A stretch of DNA of 18,477 nucleotides from an uncultured Oscillibacter sp. (GTDB lineage Bacteria > Bacillota_A > Clostridia > Oscillospirales > Oscillospiraceae): the NCBI GenBank assembly GCA_951800675.1, contig CATOKC010000064.1:1-18477 (forward strand). The letters are read 5' to 3'. The translations under genes and the position numbers were made by a program. Under the pieces are notes generated by a model. The model had not been told where the DNA came from, ran no database searches, and saw only the letters and a list, made by a program, of their open reading frames with translations. Of the stretch, positions 1 to 7,067 are shown one piece after another; within the stretch, counting starts at the first letter, position 1; every line of letters begins with the position of its first letter.

Positions 1-3
1 TTG

Positions 4-55
4 CCAGAAGAAAAAGAGAAAACGGGCCGTGCACGGTCCAAAAGAGAAAAAGAAG
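4..55 (+). repeat. 52-bp repeat, left copy: homopurine mirror repeat around a palindrome
   Basis: Seen: this segment matches the reverse complement of 18425-18476 at 51 of 52 positions; the one difference is A at 15, where the other copy has C. Internally, a 16-nt purine-only arm (7-22) is repeated as a mirror image at 40-55. The 17 nt between them hold the palindrome CCGTGCACGG (27-36), extendable to 24-39 with one G-T pair. Sequence outside the repeat differs between copies, so this is a discrete unit. It could be a dispersed intergenic repeat, a weak terminator (the minus strand gives a hairpin followed by a T-rich run) or a DNA-structure element. Function unknown. Confidence 0.85.
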
Positions 56-266
56 GATCGCCCCCGCGGGGGGGACGTGGGACGGGGGGCGCGCAAGAGG
101 CGCTTCCTTCGGGTACGCATGCCTTCTGCCCGCGGCGTAGTCTGAACGGGGGTTTGGAGATTATCGAATGGACCAGCTCCTCTTTCCGCTGCCGCTCACC
201 TGGCGGTTGGGGGTAGATATCCGCCTTTTTCCGGGCCCGCTCTTCTACCGATAGGACACCCTGTGG
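56..266. other. Gene-free stretch with a possible 28-residue ORF
   Basis: No convincing gene is visible. The stretch starts GC-rich, with the palindrome CCCCCGCGGGGG at 61-72. One small ORF, ATG at 168 to TAG at 254 on the + strand, has a GGAG about 8 nt upstream and would give a 28-residue hydrophobic peptide rich in Leu and Pro. It has no recognisable family and may be chance. The long reading frame from position 1 has a low-complexity Arg/Gly-rich product and is not believable as a protein. Confidence 0.4.
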
Positions 267-288
267 GGCCTGACCCCTTGGTCAGGCC
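267..288 (-). terminator. Hairpin containing the stop codon of the left XRE gene
   Basis: Arms GGCCTGAC (267-274) and GTCAGGCC (281-288) are perfectly complementary around a 6-nt loop. The TGA stop of the upstream minus-strand gene lies inside the first transcribed arm. There is no T-run after it, so intrinsic termination is uncertain; it may only stabilise the 3' end. The same two 8-nt arms recur at 4865-4889, again around the stop codon of a gene. Confidence 0.5.
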
Positions 289-530
289 ATTCCTTCAGGG
301 TCCCCTCGCCATGTGGGGTCATCGGTAATGCCTACTAAATAGTCTGTGGAGACATGGAAATGCTCTGCCAGAATTACCAGCTTGTCAATGGTAGTACTGC
401 GCCCACCACTTTCCAACATGCTGATGGATTTACTTGTAAGCCCTAAAATCTCCCCCAACTGATGTTGGGTAAGACCCTCCGCTTTCCGAAGTTGATAAAC
501 CCTGTCTTTCAATAAAATGACTGTTTTCAT
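282..530 (-). CDS. XRE-family transcriptional regulator (left module)
   Basis: This 82-residue protein is almost entirely one lambda-repressor-like helix-turn-helix (Cro/C1 type), roughly residues 8-65. The pattern LRKAEGLTQHQLGEILGLTSKSISMLE covers helices 1-3, and the tail AEHFHVSTDYLVGITD is typical of small Clostridial XRE regulators. The ATG at 530 is preceded by AGGGG at a good distance. It is divergent from a small DUF6809-like gene, with a perfect 14-nt-arm dyad over the promoter between them, so autoregulation and repression of the neighbour are likely (inference). The stop codon is embedded in a hairpin that also occurs at the kinase gene stop near 4883. Family call is firm; target and signal are unknown. 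Confidence 0.85.
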   Translation of the reverse strand: MKTVILLKDRVYQLRKAEGLTQHQLGEILGLTSKSISMLESGGRSTTIDKLVILAEHFHVSTDYLVGITDDPTWRGDPEGMA

Positions 531-539
531 AAAAACCCC

Positions 540-583
540 TTGACTATACCTTTAAGTAGGATTATAATACTACTTAAAGGTAT
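540..583 (+). promoter_or_regulatory. Divergent promoter with overlapping perfect dyad operator
   Basis: On the + strand, TTGACT (540-545), a 17-nt spacer and TATAAT (563-568) form a near-consensus sigma-A promoter for the small gene at 605. Two perfect 14-nt inverted arms, ATACCTTTAAGTAG (546-559) and its complement (570-583), are separated by 10 nt, so the -10 box sits between them. ATTATAAT is itself palindromic and can serve the minus strand, where TTCAAC would be a poor -35. This is the expected geometry for an XRE repressor controlling both genes. The operator role is inferred from position and symmetry. Confidence 0.8.
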
Positions 584-604
584 GTTGAATAGGAGGATGC
601 AATT

Positions 605-853
605 ATGTTTGATATCTTGACTGCACTTCAATATGGTGAACTCACCGGCCTACGGGGCAAGATGCCCATGGAAGCGCCCTATACGATTGCAGAGGAGCAC
701 ATTTTGCGCCAGCTGAATGCGCTGGAGCCAAAAGCGGCTGATGATTTCCAGCATGAAATACAGGCCCTGGCCCTGGAACAGCGGAACGCGGCGTTTCATA
801 CCGGCGTCCGTTTTGGTGCACAGCTCATGGCACAGCTGTTAGAAGATTTTTAA
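605..853 (+). CDS. Small DUF6809-like protein (left module)
   Basis: The product is an 82-residue, mostly helical, mildly acidic soluble protein with no signal peptide or membrane segment. Its pattern (start MFDILTALQYGEL, a KMP turn near residues 19-21, then a C-terminal AFHTGVRFGAQLMAQLL helix) resembles the small DUF6809 proteins of Clostridia, by memory of the family rather than by search. ATG 605 has AGGAGG about 9 nt upstream and sits under a near-consensus promoter with an operator. The C-terminal pattern AFxxGxRxGxxL is shared with the protein at 17829-18047, which is also divergent from an XRE gene. The stop codon overlaps the recX stop by 4 nt, tail to tail, through the shared TTAA. 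Molecular function unknown. Confidence 0.7.
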   Translation: MFDILTALQYGELTGLRGKMPMEAPYTIAEEHILRQLNALEPKAADDFQHEIQALALEQRNAAFHTGVRFGAQLMAQLLEDF

Positions 854-1470
854 TCCTCTTGCGTCTCCTCCCCCAGACGCCTCCAGGCGGCCTTAACCTC
901 CCCCCAGGGGAAGCCCCTGCGCAGCAGCGCATTGGTCAGCCGCCGCTTTTCCTTCTCGTCCGGTGTGCGGCCCCGGAGCTTGCTTCGGAGAAACGCGTCC
1001 ACCTGCCCGCCGTCCTCGGGAAGCTCCTCCAGCGCGTCCTCCCACAGCTCCCGGGGGACGCCTTTTTCATAGAGCTTCTCCCGCACCCGGGCGGGGCCGT
1101 AGCCCAGCCGGGAGTAGTGCCGGACCAGGGCGGCGGCGTATTCCGCGTCGTTCAGAGCCCCGATGGCCTCCAGCCACTCGGCGGCGTAGCGGGCCTCCGT
1201 CTCGCTGGCCCCCTTCTCCTGGAGCTTCCGCTCCAGATCCCGGCGGCTCATGGCCCGCTTGCCGATGAGATCCGCCGCCGCCGCCCGGGTGTTGGAGACT
1301 CCGGCGGCCTCCTTCAGCCGCTTCAGGGCCTCCTCATCCAGCTCGTCCCCGGAGCGGAGGCCGAAGTCCAGCAGCTCCTGCTCCGTGATCTTCAAACAGG
1401 CCCCATCCTCCAGAAAGACCAGGACGCGGCCCTTTTTATGCTTCGACGCCTCTACTCGCTCTACCCGCAT
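850..1470 (-). CDS. recX: Regulatory protein RecX
   Basis: A 206-residue RecX-family protein, which in characterised bacteria binds RecA filaments and limits recombinase activity. The C-terminal two thirds carry the three-helix RecX repeats: AADLIGKRAMSRRDLERKL, the WLEAIGALNDAEYAAALVRH block, the GYGPARVREKLYEKGV block and the closing TNALLRRGFPWGEVKAAW. The N-terminal part (residues 1-55) is the variable beta-rich region seen in Firmicutes members. It begins 2 nt after the recA stop with no clear ribosome site, so translation is probably coupled to recA. Its 3' end overlaps the convergent small gene by 4 nt, leaving no room for a separate terminator. Confidence 0.93.
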   Translation of the reverse strand: MRVERVEASKHKKGRVLVFLEDGACLKITEQELLDFGLRSGDELDEEALKRLKEAAGVSNTRAAAADLIGKRAMSRRDLERKLQEKGASETEARYAAEWLEAIGALNDAEYAAALVRHYSRLGYGPARVREKLYEKGVPRELWEDALEELPEDGGQVDAFLRSKLRGRTPDEKEKRRLTNALLRRGFPWGEVKAAWRRLGEETQED

Positions 1471-1472
1471 GG

Positions 1473-2582
1473 TCAGTTGCCGGAGTCGTCGAAGTCATCG
1501 GCGCTGACGTCCACGGCCCGCCCGGCGGCCTTGGCGGCGGCCCGGGCCTGGTTGCTCATGAGCTTGTCGAAGTTCTTGCGGATGTCCGCCTCCAGCTGAT
1601 CCCGAATCTCCGGGTTTTCCTGGAGGTACTTCTTTGCCGCCTCCCGACCCTGGCCGATGCGGGTCTCGCCCATGGAGAACCAGGAGCCCGCCTTCTGCAC
1701 CAGATCCAGCTTCACGCCCAGGTCGATGAGCTCGCTCTCCCGGACGATGCCCTCGCCGTACATGATGTCGAACTCCGCCTCCCGGAAGGGGGGCGCCATT
1801 TTGTTCTTTACCACCTTGGCCCGGGTCCGGTTGCCGATGAGCTCGCTGCCGTTTTTGATGGCCTCGATCCGCCGCACGTCGATGCGGACGGAGGCGTAGA
1901 ACTTCAGCGCCCGGCCGCCGGTGGTGACCTCCGGGTTGCCATACATAACGCCCACCTTTTCCCGGAGCTGGTTGATGAAAATGACGATGGTGTTGGTTTT
2001 ACCGATGGCACCCGTCAGCTTCCGCAGGGCCTGGCTCATGAGCCGGGCGTGGAGACCCACGTAGCTGTCGCCCATCTCGCCCTCAATCTCCGCCCGGGGC
2101 ACCAGAGCGGCCACGCTGTCCACTACAATCACGTCAATGGCCCCGGAGCGGACCAGAGCCTCCGTGATTTCCAGGGCCTGCTCGCCGGTGTCCGGCTGGG
2201 AGATCAGCATGTCCTCCACCTTCACCCCCAGGGCGTGAGCGTAGGTGGGGTCCAGTGCGTGCTCCGCGTCCACGAAGGCCACCTCGCCTCCCCGCTTCTG
2301 GGCCTCCGCCACCACGTGGAGGGCCAGGGTGGTCTTGCCGGAGGATTCCGGCCCGTAAATCTCGATGATGCGCCCCTTGGGGAGCCCGCCGATGCCAAGA
2401 GCCACGTCCAGGGCCAGGGAGCCGGTGGGGATAAACTCCACATTCAGGGCCGTCCGGTCTCCCAGGCGCATGATAGAGCCTTTTCCATACATTTTTTCGA
2501 TCTGGCTCATGGCGCTGTCGATGGCCTTTTTCTTATCCGCCGCCGGAGCCGCGCTGGGCAGGGGCGCTTTCTCTTTTGCCAT
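1473..2582 (-). CDS. recA: Recombinase RecA
   Basis: RecA is the ATP-dependent strand-exchange protein of homologous recombination and the SOS co-protease. The 369-residue product has Walker A GPESSGKT at 77-84, catalytic Glu in VDAEHALDP (E107), Walker [11 protein letters not shown] at 151-160, and the DNA-binding loop with [18 protein letters not shown] near 216-233. Length and order are normal; the C-terminal tail ends in the usual acidic run. The frame stays open upstream, but ATG 2582 is the start because AGGAGG lies 8 nt upstream and the protein begins with the usual MAKEK-like residues. It is followed immediately by recX and preceded by pspC. No clear LexA site was seen in the 56-nt upstream gap. 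Confidence 0.97.
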   Translation of the reverse strand: MAKEKAPLPSAAPAADKKKAIDSAMSQIEKMYGKGSIMRLGDRTALNVEFIPTGSLALDVALGIGGLPKGRIIEIYGPESSGKTTLALHVVAEAQKRGGEVAFVDAEHALDPTYAHALGVKVEDMLISQPDTGEQALEITEALVRSGAIDVIVVDSVAALVPRAEIEGEMGDSYVGLHARLMSQALRKLTGAIGKTNTIVIFINQLREKVGVMYGNPEVTTGGRALKFYASVRIDVRRIEAIKNGSELIGNRTRAKVVKNKMAPPFREAEFDIMYGEGIVRESELIDLGVKLDLVQKAGSWFSMGETRIGQGREAAKKYLQENPEIRDQLEADIRKNFDKLMSNQARAAAKAAGRAVDVSADDFDDSGN

Positions 2583-2638
2583 GCTGATTTCCTCCTGATA
2601 TGATACAAATAGTAGTTCAATCCCTTTAGACGCGCCGC

Positions 2639-2833
2639 TTAAAAATCCTCCGGCTCCCGGGGGAAGATGGCGGCGCAGAGGATATAGGCGATGATGCCGC
2701 TTGTTCCCATGGCGGTGAAAATAATCCAGGCCAGCCGCACCAGGGTGGGGTCCAGGCCGAAGTACTGGGCGATGCCGCCACACACGCCGTCTACCATTTT
2801 GCCTTGGTTGATCTTGTAGAGTCTCTTTTCCAT
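2639..2833 (-). CDS. PspC-domain small membrane protein
   Basis: This 64-residue protein is a bare PspC domain: the N-terminal [32 protein letters not shown] is the family signature, followed by one transmembrane helix at about residues 34-58 and a short charged tail. PspC proteins are associated with phage-shock or membrane-stress responses; single-domain versions in Clostridia have no settled role. ATG 2833 has AAGGAGG 6 nt upstream. It lies 11 nt after prmC and 56 nt before recA in a leftward run, so it is probably co-transcribed with both. Confidence 0.9.
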   Translation of the reverse strand: MEKRLYKINQGKMVDGVCGGIAQYFGLDPTLVRLAWIIFTAMGTSGIIAYILCAAIFPREPEDF

Positions 2834-2844
2834 GACGCTCCTCC

Positions 2845-3711
2845 TTAAATTTCCTGGCAGAGGGTGCCCAGAACCACCCTGGGAATTTGGTTGTGGTCCT
2901 TGATCACCTGTAAATCACCGAAACCCTGGCCGCGCATCAGCCGGAGCACCGGATCCGCCTGGCCGATGCCCACCTCAAAGTACAGACGCCCTCCGGGGAC
3001 GAGAGCCTCCTTCCATTGTCCGGTGATGGAACGGTAGAAATCCAGGCCGTCCGTCCCGCCGTCCAGAGCCAGATGGGGCTCGTAGTCCCGGACGGAGTTC
3101 TCCAGCCCGGCGATGTCGCCGCTTGGAATGTAGGGCGGATTGCTGACAATGCACTGAAACTCCCCCAAAGACCGGGGGGGCTTCTTCCTGGCGTCCGCCT
3201 GGATGGGCATGACCCGGGCGGAAAGACTGTTGCGCCGGATATTCTGGCGGCAGATTTTCAAGGCGCTGTCGTCCAGTTCCCCCAAAACCACCCAAGCCTG
3301 GGGCGCCTGGGAGGCGATGGCCAAACCGACACAGCCGCTGCCCGCGCAGAGGTCCAGCACCCGGCAATCCCCCTGCGTCTGTATGTAGGCGATGGCCTGC
3401 TCGGCCAGCACCTCGGTGTCCGCCCGGGGGATCAGCACGTCCTGGGAGATGTCCAGTGGGAGACCGTAGAACTCCCACTCGCCGATGAGATAGGCCACCG
3501 GCTCCCCGGCCATGCGCCGCTCCACCAGCCGCCGGACCTGGGCCTCCCGCTCCGGGGAGGCGTAGAGGCGGCTGTCCCGCTGGAGCTCCTCCCGGCTCTT
3601 GCCGGTGCCAAAGCACACCAGCTCCCGGGCCTCCAGAGTGGAAGCCTCCACCCCGCTCTCCCGGAGCTGTCGCCGGACATCCAGATATAGGTCATTGTAG
3701 GTTATGGCCAT
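2845..3711 (-). CDS. prmC: Release factor N5-glutamine methyltransferase PrmC
   Basis: PrmC methylates the glutamine of the GGQ motif in class I release factors, using S-adenosylmethionine. The 288-residue product has an N-terminal helical domain (1-75), the substrate-entry motif IPRADTEVL at 94-102, SAM-binding [10 protein letters not shown] at 120-129, catalytic NPPY at 191-194, and [17 protein letters not shown] at 211-227, all standard for the family. ATG 3711 is preferred over upstream starts because AGGGGTGA precedes it and it clears the upstream stop at 3725 by 13 nt. In Clostridia prmC commonly follows yqhQ, as here; the usual prfA partner is not in this window and pspC-recA-recX follow instead. 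Confidence 0.94.
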   Translation of the reverse strand: MAITYNDLYLDVRRQLRESGVEASTLEARELVCFGTGKSREELQRDSRLYASPEREAQVRRLVERRMAGEPVAYLIGEWEFYGLPLDISQDVLIPRADTEVLAEQAIAYIQTQGDCRVLDLCAGSGCVGLAIASQAPQAWVVLGELDDSALKICRQNIRRNSLSARVMPIQADARKKPPRSLGEFQCIVSNPPYIPSGDIAGLENSVRDYEPHLALDGGTDGLDFYRSITGQWKEALVPGGRLYFEVGIGQADPVLRLMRGQGFGDLQVIKDHNQIPRVVLGTLCQEI

Positions 3712-3724
3712 GGGAATCACCCCT

Positions 3725-4699
3725 TTACCATGTGTCTTTTCCTTTTTCGGAGGGTAATACCAATTCCAAAGACCGGATGGCACATTCCATCATGCCGTCG
3801 TCCGGCTCGTTGGTGGTGAAATTCTGCATCCACAGTCCCGGGGCCGTCAGGATTTTTGCCAGAAGGCTCTCCTGCACGTGCCGCCCCACCCAGCGGTTGA
3901 ACTCATAGGTCACACCTACCACCAAGGGCAGCAGGAGAAGATGCACCGCTGTCCGCAGCCAGGCGTTGGTGACGGGCCAAATGCCGAAAAAGATGCTGGA
4001 GAAGAGAATGGACACGCAGATCACAACAAACAGGAAGCTGGTGCCGCACCGGGGATGGTGCCGGGGCTGGGCCCGGACATTTTCCACCGTCAGGGGCAGG
4101 CCCGCCTCATAGCAGAAGATGGTTTTATGCTCCGCGCCGTGATATTGAAAGACCCGGTAGATGTCCTTTTGGCGGGAGCAGAGAATCAGGTAGGCCATGA
4201 AGATGACCACCTTTAAAAGCCCCTCCACCAGATTCCGCCCCCAGAGGGGGAAGGCGGGGAAAAAGTGGAGAATCGCCCCGGTCAGCAGGGTGGGGAGGAC
4301 CATGAAAAGAAACACGGACATGCCCACGCCCAGCGTCACCGCCAGGGCCACCACGGCGCTTTCCAGCTTTTTGCTGGAGAGGTGCTGTTCCAGCCACAGC
4401 TCGATTTTAGAGGGCTTGGCTGTCTCCTCCTCCGGGTAGAAGTCGGCGGAGTACATCAGGGCTTTCACGCCGCCCACCATGGAGTCCAGGAAGTTTACCG
4501 TCCCTCGAATCAGGGGGAGGCCCAGAACGGGGTAGCGGTCCTTGATGAAGCGCAGGGGCTCCACCTTTTCCACCAGCTTCCCCTCCTGGTCCCGGACCAC
4601 GATGGCCTGCTTCTCCGGGCCCCGCATCAGGATGCCCTCGATGAGCGCCTGTCCGCCGATGCTGGTGCGGAAGGCGCAGGATTTGTTTTCTTCTGCCAT
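3725..4699 (-). CDS. yqhQ: DUF1385 family membrane protein YqhQ
   Basis: A 324-residue integral membrane protein of the DUF1385/YqhQ family. The hallmark N-terminal GGQALIEGILMRGP is at residues 15-28, and the central YHGAEHKTIFCYEAG and HPRCGTSF motifs, conserved in the family, are present. About four hydrophobic segments lie in the middle and C-terminal half (around 115-145, 160-178, 220-240 and 248-268). Biochemical function is not established. ATG 4699 has AAAGGA 7-8 nt upstream, and a good promoter lies at 4727-4755, making this the first gene of the leftward housekeeping run. Confidence 0.92.
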   Translation of the reverse strand: MAEENKSCAFRTSIGGQALIEGILMRGPEKQAIVVRDQEGKLVEKVEPLRFIKDRYPVLGLPLIRGTVNFLDSMVGGVKALMYSADFYPEEETAKPSKIELWLEQHLSSKKLESAVVALAVTLGVGMSVFLFMVLPTLLTGAILHFFPAFPLWGRNLVEGLLKVVIFMAYLILCSRQKDIYRVFQYHGAEHKTIFCYEAGLPLTVENVRAQPRHHPRCGTSFLFVVICVSILFSSIFFGIWPVTNAWLRTAVHLLLLPLVVGVTYEFNRWVGRHVQESLLAKILTAPGLWMQNFTTNEPDDGMMECAIRSLELVLPSEKGKDTW

Positions 4700-4726
4700 G
4701 AAATTTCCTTTCTGTGCGTTTGATAT

Positions 4727-4755
4727 AGTATACCATGGGGCTTTTCAAAATGCAA
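4727..4755 (-). promoter_or_regulatory. Sigma-A promoter for yqhQ-prmC-pspC-recA-recX
   Basis: Read on the minus strand: TTGCAT (4750-4755), a 17-nt spacer and TATACT (4727-4732). The first 14 nt, TTGCATTTTGAAAA, and the -10 box match the rpmE promoter at 14916-14944 at the same spacing. The start codon lies about 28 nt beyond the -10 box. Confidence 0.8.
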
Positions 4756-4793
4756 ACGGCTGTTCCATATTCTCCGAATGCTCGCGGGGAAAC

Positions 4794-4868
4794 GGGCCGC
4801 CGAGGGCGGCGGCCCCTACAGGGGGACCACCAGGAAACAGACCGTAGGGGCCGCCCCCCTGGGCGGCC
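4794..4868. repeat. GC-rich inverted-repeat element between yqhQ and the kinase gene
   Basis: The arm at 4794-4819 and the arm at 4844-4868 are near-perfect inverted copies, each ending inward in CCCCTAC or GTAGGGG, around a 24-nt spacer. Each arm also folds on itself (for example GGCCGCC against GGCGGC). It has no coding capacity. Its outer right edge merges with the hairpin that holds the kinase stop codon. The design is that of a REP/MITE-like non-autonomous intergenic repeat; the GTAGGGGC core is, from memory, common in gut Oscillospiraceae genomes. Confidence 0.7.
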
Positions 4869-4889
4869 TGACCCCCGGGTAGTCAGGCC
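4865..4889 (-). terminator. Hairpin containing the stop codon of the kinase gene
   Basis: Arms GGCCTGAC (4865-4872) and GTCAGGCC (4882-4889) pair around a 9-nt loop. The kinase TGA (4883-4885) is inside the first transcribed arm. No T-run follows; the GC-rich inverted repeat does. Same arms and same placement as at 267-288. Confidence 0.5.
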
Positions 4890-6343
4890 CGGACCGGCAA
4901 TTTGATCGTCACCACCGCTCCGCCGCCGTCGGCGTTGCCGACGATGAAGGAGCCGCCGTGAAGGCCGATGATCTCATCACAGACCGCAAGGCCGATGCCG
5001 CTGCCCCGGGCCCGGGAAGTGCCCTTGTAGAACTTCTGCTTCACAAAGGGCAGCTCCTCCTCTGGAATACCGGGGCCGTAGTCCCGGACCCGGACCACCT
5101 GGGCGCTGCCCTCCTGAACGATGGAGGCCGTGATGCGCCGTCCCGCGCCACCGTGCTTGGCGGCGTTGTCCAGCACGTTGCAAAACACCTGCTTCAGCCG
5201 CTCCGAGTCCCCCCGGATCAGGGGCAGGTCGCCGTCTCCCGGGTGGTACTCCAGGGCGATGCCGTCCTGGCGGAAGAGCTCCTGGTAGGTGAAAATCGCG
5301 TCCTCCAGCTCCGCCTGGAGGTCTACGTCCTCAATCTGGAGGGTGAAGCGGCCATCCTCCATTTTGGAGAATTCCAGCAGCTCCTCCACCATGTTGGAAA
5401 GACGCCTCGACTCGTTGACAATGACCCGAATCCCCCGGCGGAGCTGCTCCGGGTCGTCGGTGAGATCGTCCTCCAGGATGGTCTCCCCCCAGCCGTTGAT
5501 GGCGGTGAGGGGGGTCCGGAGCTCGTGGGAGACGGAGGAGATGAACTCGCTTTTCATTTTTTCGTTCTGGCTGATTTTCAGGGACATGTCGTTGATGTTG
5601 TCCACCAGCTCTCCCAGCTCGTCGGAGTACTTGTTTTCAATCCGGGTGCCGTAGCTTCCGGCGGAGATGCGCTTGGCCGCCTCCGTCACCACCGCCACAG
5701 GCTCCACCACGTTATTGATAAAGAGAAGGTTGGAAAATACCACCAGCAGCATGCACAGCAGGGCAATGAGAAAAATAGCCAGCACCACGAACATGACCTG
5801 CCGGTCCACCGCCCGAAGGGAGGTCACCAGCCGCATAACGCCCACCACCCGGCCGTTTGCCGTCAGGGGACAGGAGACCGCCAGAATCTCTTCCCCGGTC
5901 TCCAGGTCCCGCCCCTGGTAGGGGGTGGGAGTCGCCTTGTTCTCCCGGAGAACCTGGAGAATGTCGTCGGTGCCCGGGTAGGTTCCCGCCGTCAGGCCGG
6001 AGGTGGACACCTGGATGCGGCCGCTGGAGCCAATGAACTGGAGCTCGATGCGGTTTTTATCCTCGAAGCTCTCTGCGGACTGGACGGCTTTTTGGTAGTA
6101 GCTGGAAAAACCGTTGTCCATAAAGTATTCGTTGAAGGAGTTGGCCAGGGCCTGGGCCCGGGTCTCCAGGCCTTTTTGCATGGTGCCGTAGTAGTAGTTG
6201 GAAACGCCCGCGGAAAACAGGGTCACCACCAGCACCAGCAGCGTTCCGATGGGGAGGATGGAGTTAAAAATCCACCGCTGCCGCAGGCCCCGCAGCCGGA
6301 GAGAGTTCCACCGCTGCTCCTTTTCCATCACCTGTTCTTCCAT
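4883..6343 (-). CDS. Sensor histidine kinase with extracytoplasmic sensor and HAMP
   Basis: This 486-residue membrane kinase has TM1 at about 27-48, an extracytoplasmic region at about 50-182 (Cache/PAS-like in size), TM2 at 183-207, HAMP at 207-260, and HisKA with the H-box SHELRTPLT (phospho-acceptor H273). The ATPase domain shows N-box CNVLDNAAKH (388-397), G1 DYGPGIP (421-427) and G2 GSGIGLAV (447-454). It should autophosphorylate and pass phosphate to the response regulator encoded 4 nt upstream. The start at 6343 follows directly on the regulator stop, suggesting coupled translation; an in-frame ATG at 6328 is an alternative. It is not a short BceS-type intramembrane sensor, although a BceAB-type exporter is encoded nearby. 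The ligand is unknown. Confidence 0.92.
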   Translation of the reverse strand: MEEQVMEKEQRWNSLRLRGLRQRWIFNSILPIGTLLVLVVTLFSAGVSNYYYGTMQKGLETRAQALANSFNEYFMDNGFSSYYQKAVQSAESFEDKNRIELQFIGSSGRIQVSTSGLTAGTYPGTDDILQVLRENKATPTPYQGRDLETGEEILAVSCPLTANGRVVGVMRLVTSLRAVDRQVMFVVLAIFLIALLCMLLVVFSNLLFINNVVEPVAVVTEAAKRISAGSYGTRIENKYSDELGELVDNINDMSLKISQNEKMKSEFISSVSHELRTPLTAINGWGETILEDDLTDDPEQLRRGIRVIVNESRRLSNMVEELLEFSKMEDGRFTLQIEDVDLQAELEDAIFTYQELFRQDGIALEYHPGDGDLPLIRGDSERLKQVFCNVLDNAAKHGGAGRRITASIVQEGSAQVVRVRDYGPGIPEEELPFVKQKFYKGTSRARGSGIGLAVCDEIIGLHGGSFIVGNADGGGAVVTIKLPVRA

Positions 6344-6347
6344 GCCG

Positions 6348-7037
6348 TCACAGCCCCCACTTGTAGCCGTAGCCCCAGACGGTGGTGATATAGGCGGGGT
6401 TTTGCACGTTGTCCTCGATTTTCAGCCGGAGGCGGCGGATGTTCACATCCACGATTTTCAGCTCCCCGAAGTAGTCCCGGCCCCAAACCATGTCCAGGAT
6501 TTCTTCCCGGGCCAGGGCTTTGCCGGGGTTCTCCATAAAGACCCGCATGATGGAATACTCCACCTGGGTCAGCTTGATCCGCTGGCCGTTTTTCTCCAGG
6601 GTCCGGTTCCGGGTGTTCAGCAGGAAGGGGGGCTGGCTCAGCTCCCCGGTGGCCTGAGGGGGCTCCTCGCCGCCGGAGCGGCGGACCAGGGCGTCCACCC
6701 GGGCGGTGAGCTCCGCCGGGGAGAAGGGCTTGGTCACATAGTCGTCCGCCCCGGTCATCAGGCCCGTCACCTTGTCCATCTCCTGGGAGCGGGCGGTGAG
6801 CATGATGATGCCAATGCGGCTGTTGGTGGCCCGGATGCGGCGGCAGACCTCGAAGCCGTCGATGCCTGGAAGCATGATGTCCAGTAAGGCCACCCGGGCG
6901 TCCGGGTTCTCCCGGAGGCGCTCCAGGGCCTCCTCGCCGCTCTCGGCCTCGATGACGTCGTAGCCGGCCCGGCGAAGGTTGATGACGATGAAGCCGCGGA
7001 TGCTGGCCTCATCCTCTAAAACCAAGACTTTTTTCAT
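6348..7037 (-). CDS. OmpR/PhoB-family response regulator
   Basis: The 229-residue regulator has a receiver domain (about 1-117) with acidic pocket E8/D9/E10, phospho-acceptor D53 in LLDIMLPG, switch T81 and K103 in the TKPFSP motif, then a winged-helix DNA-binding domain (about 130-227) ending in TTVWGYGYKWGL. ATG 7037 has GGAAAGGA upstream. It sits between the lipoprotein gene (30-nt gap) and the kinase gene (4-nt gap), so the three form one leftward operon. Its targets probably include its own operon; the divergent exporter is a possible target, but the box found there is of the BceR type and may belong to another regulator. Confidence 0.93.
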   Translation of the reverse strand: MKKVLVLEDEASIRGFIVINLRRAGYDVIEAESGEEALERLRENPDARVALLDIMLPGIDGFEVCRRIRATNSRIGIIMLTARSQEMDKVTGLMTGADDYVTKPFSPAELTARVDALVRRSGGEEPPQATGELSQPPFLLNTRNRTLEKNGQRIKLTQVEYSIMRVFMENPGKALAREEILDMVWGRDYFGELKIVDVNIRRLRLKIEDNVQNPAYITTVWGYGYKWGL

Positions 7038-7067
7038 CTTGTCCGTTCCTTTCCAATGGTGTGGGCC

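Noticed and set aside
1..216. Open frame from the window start encoding 71 residues
   Set aside because: Lys/Arg/Gly-rich low-complexity product read through the terminal repeat and a GC-rich run; no ribosome site or family pattern.
2583..2638. LexA-type SOS box upstream of recA
   Set aside because: A GAAC half-site is present but no matching GTTC at 4-nt spacing, so not supportable.
2583..2783. N-terminal extension of RecA by 67 residues
   Set aside because: It reads through the pspC gene in another frame; AGGAGG and the family start fix ATG 2582.
4958..6388. 476-residue frame antisense to the histidine kinase
   Set aside because: A GC-rich shadow of the kinase frame with His/Val/Gly-biased composition and no domain.
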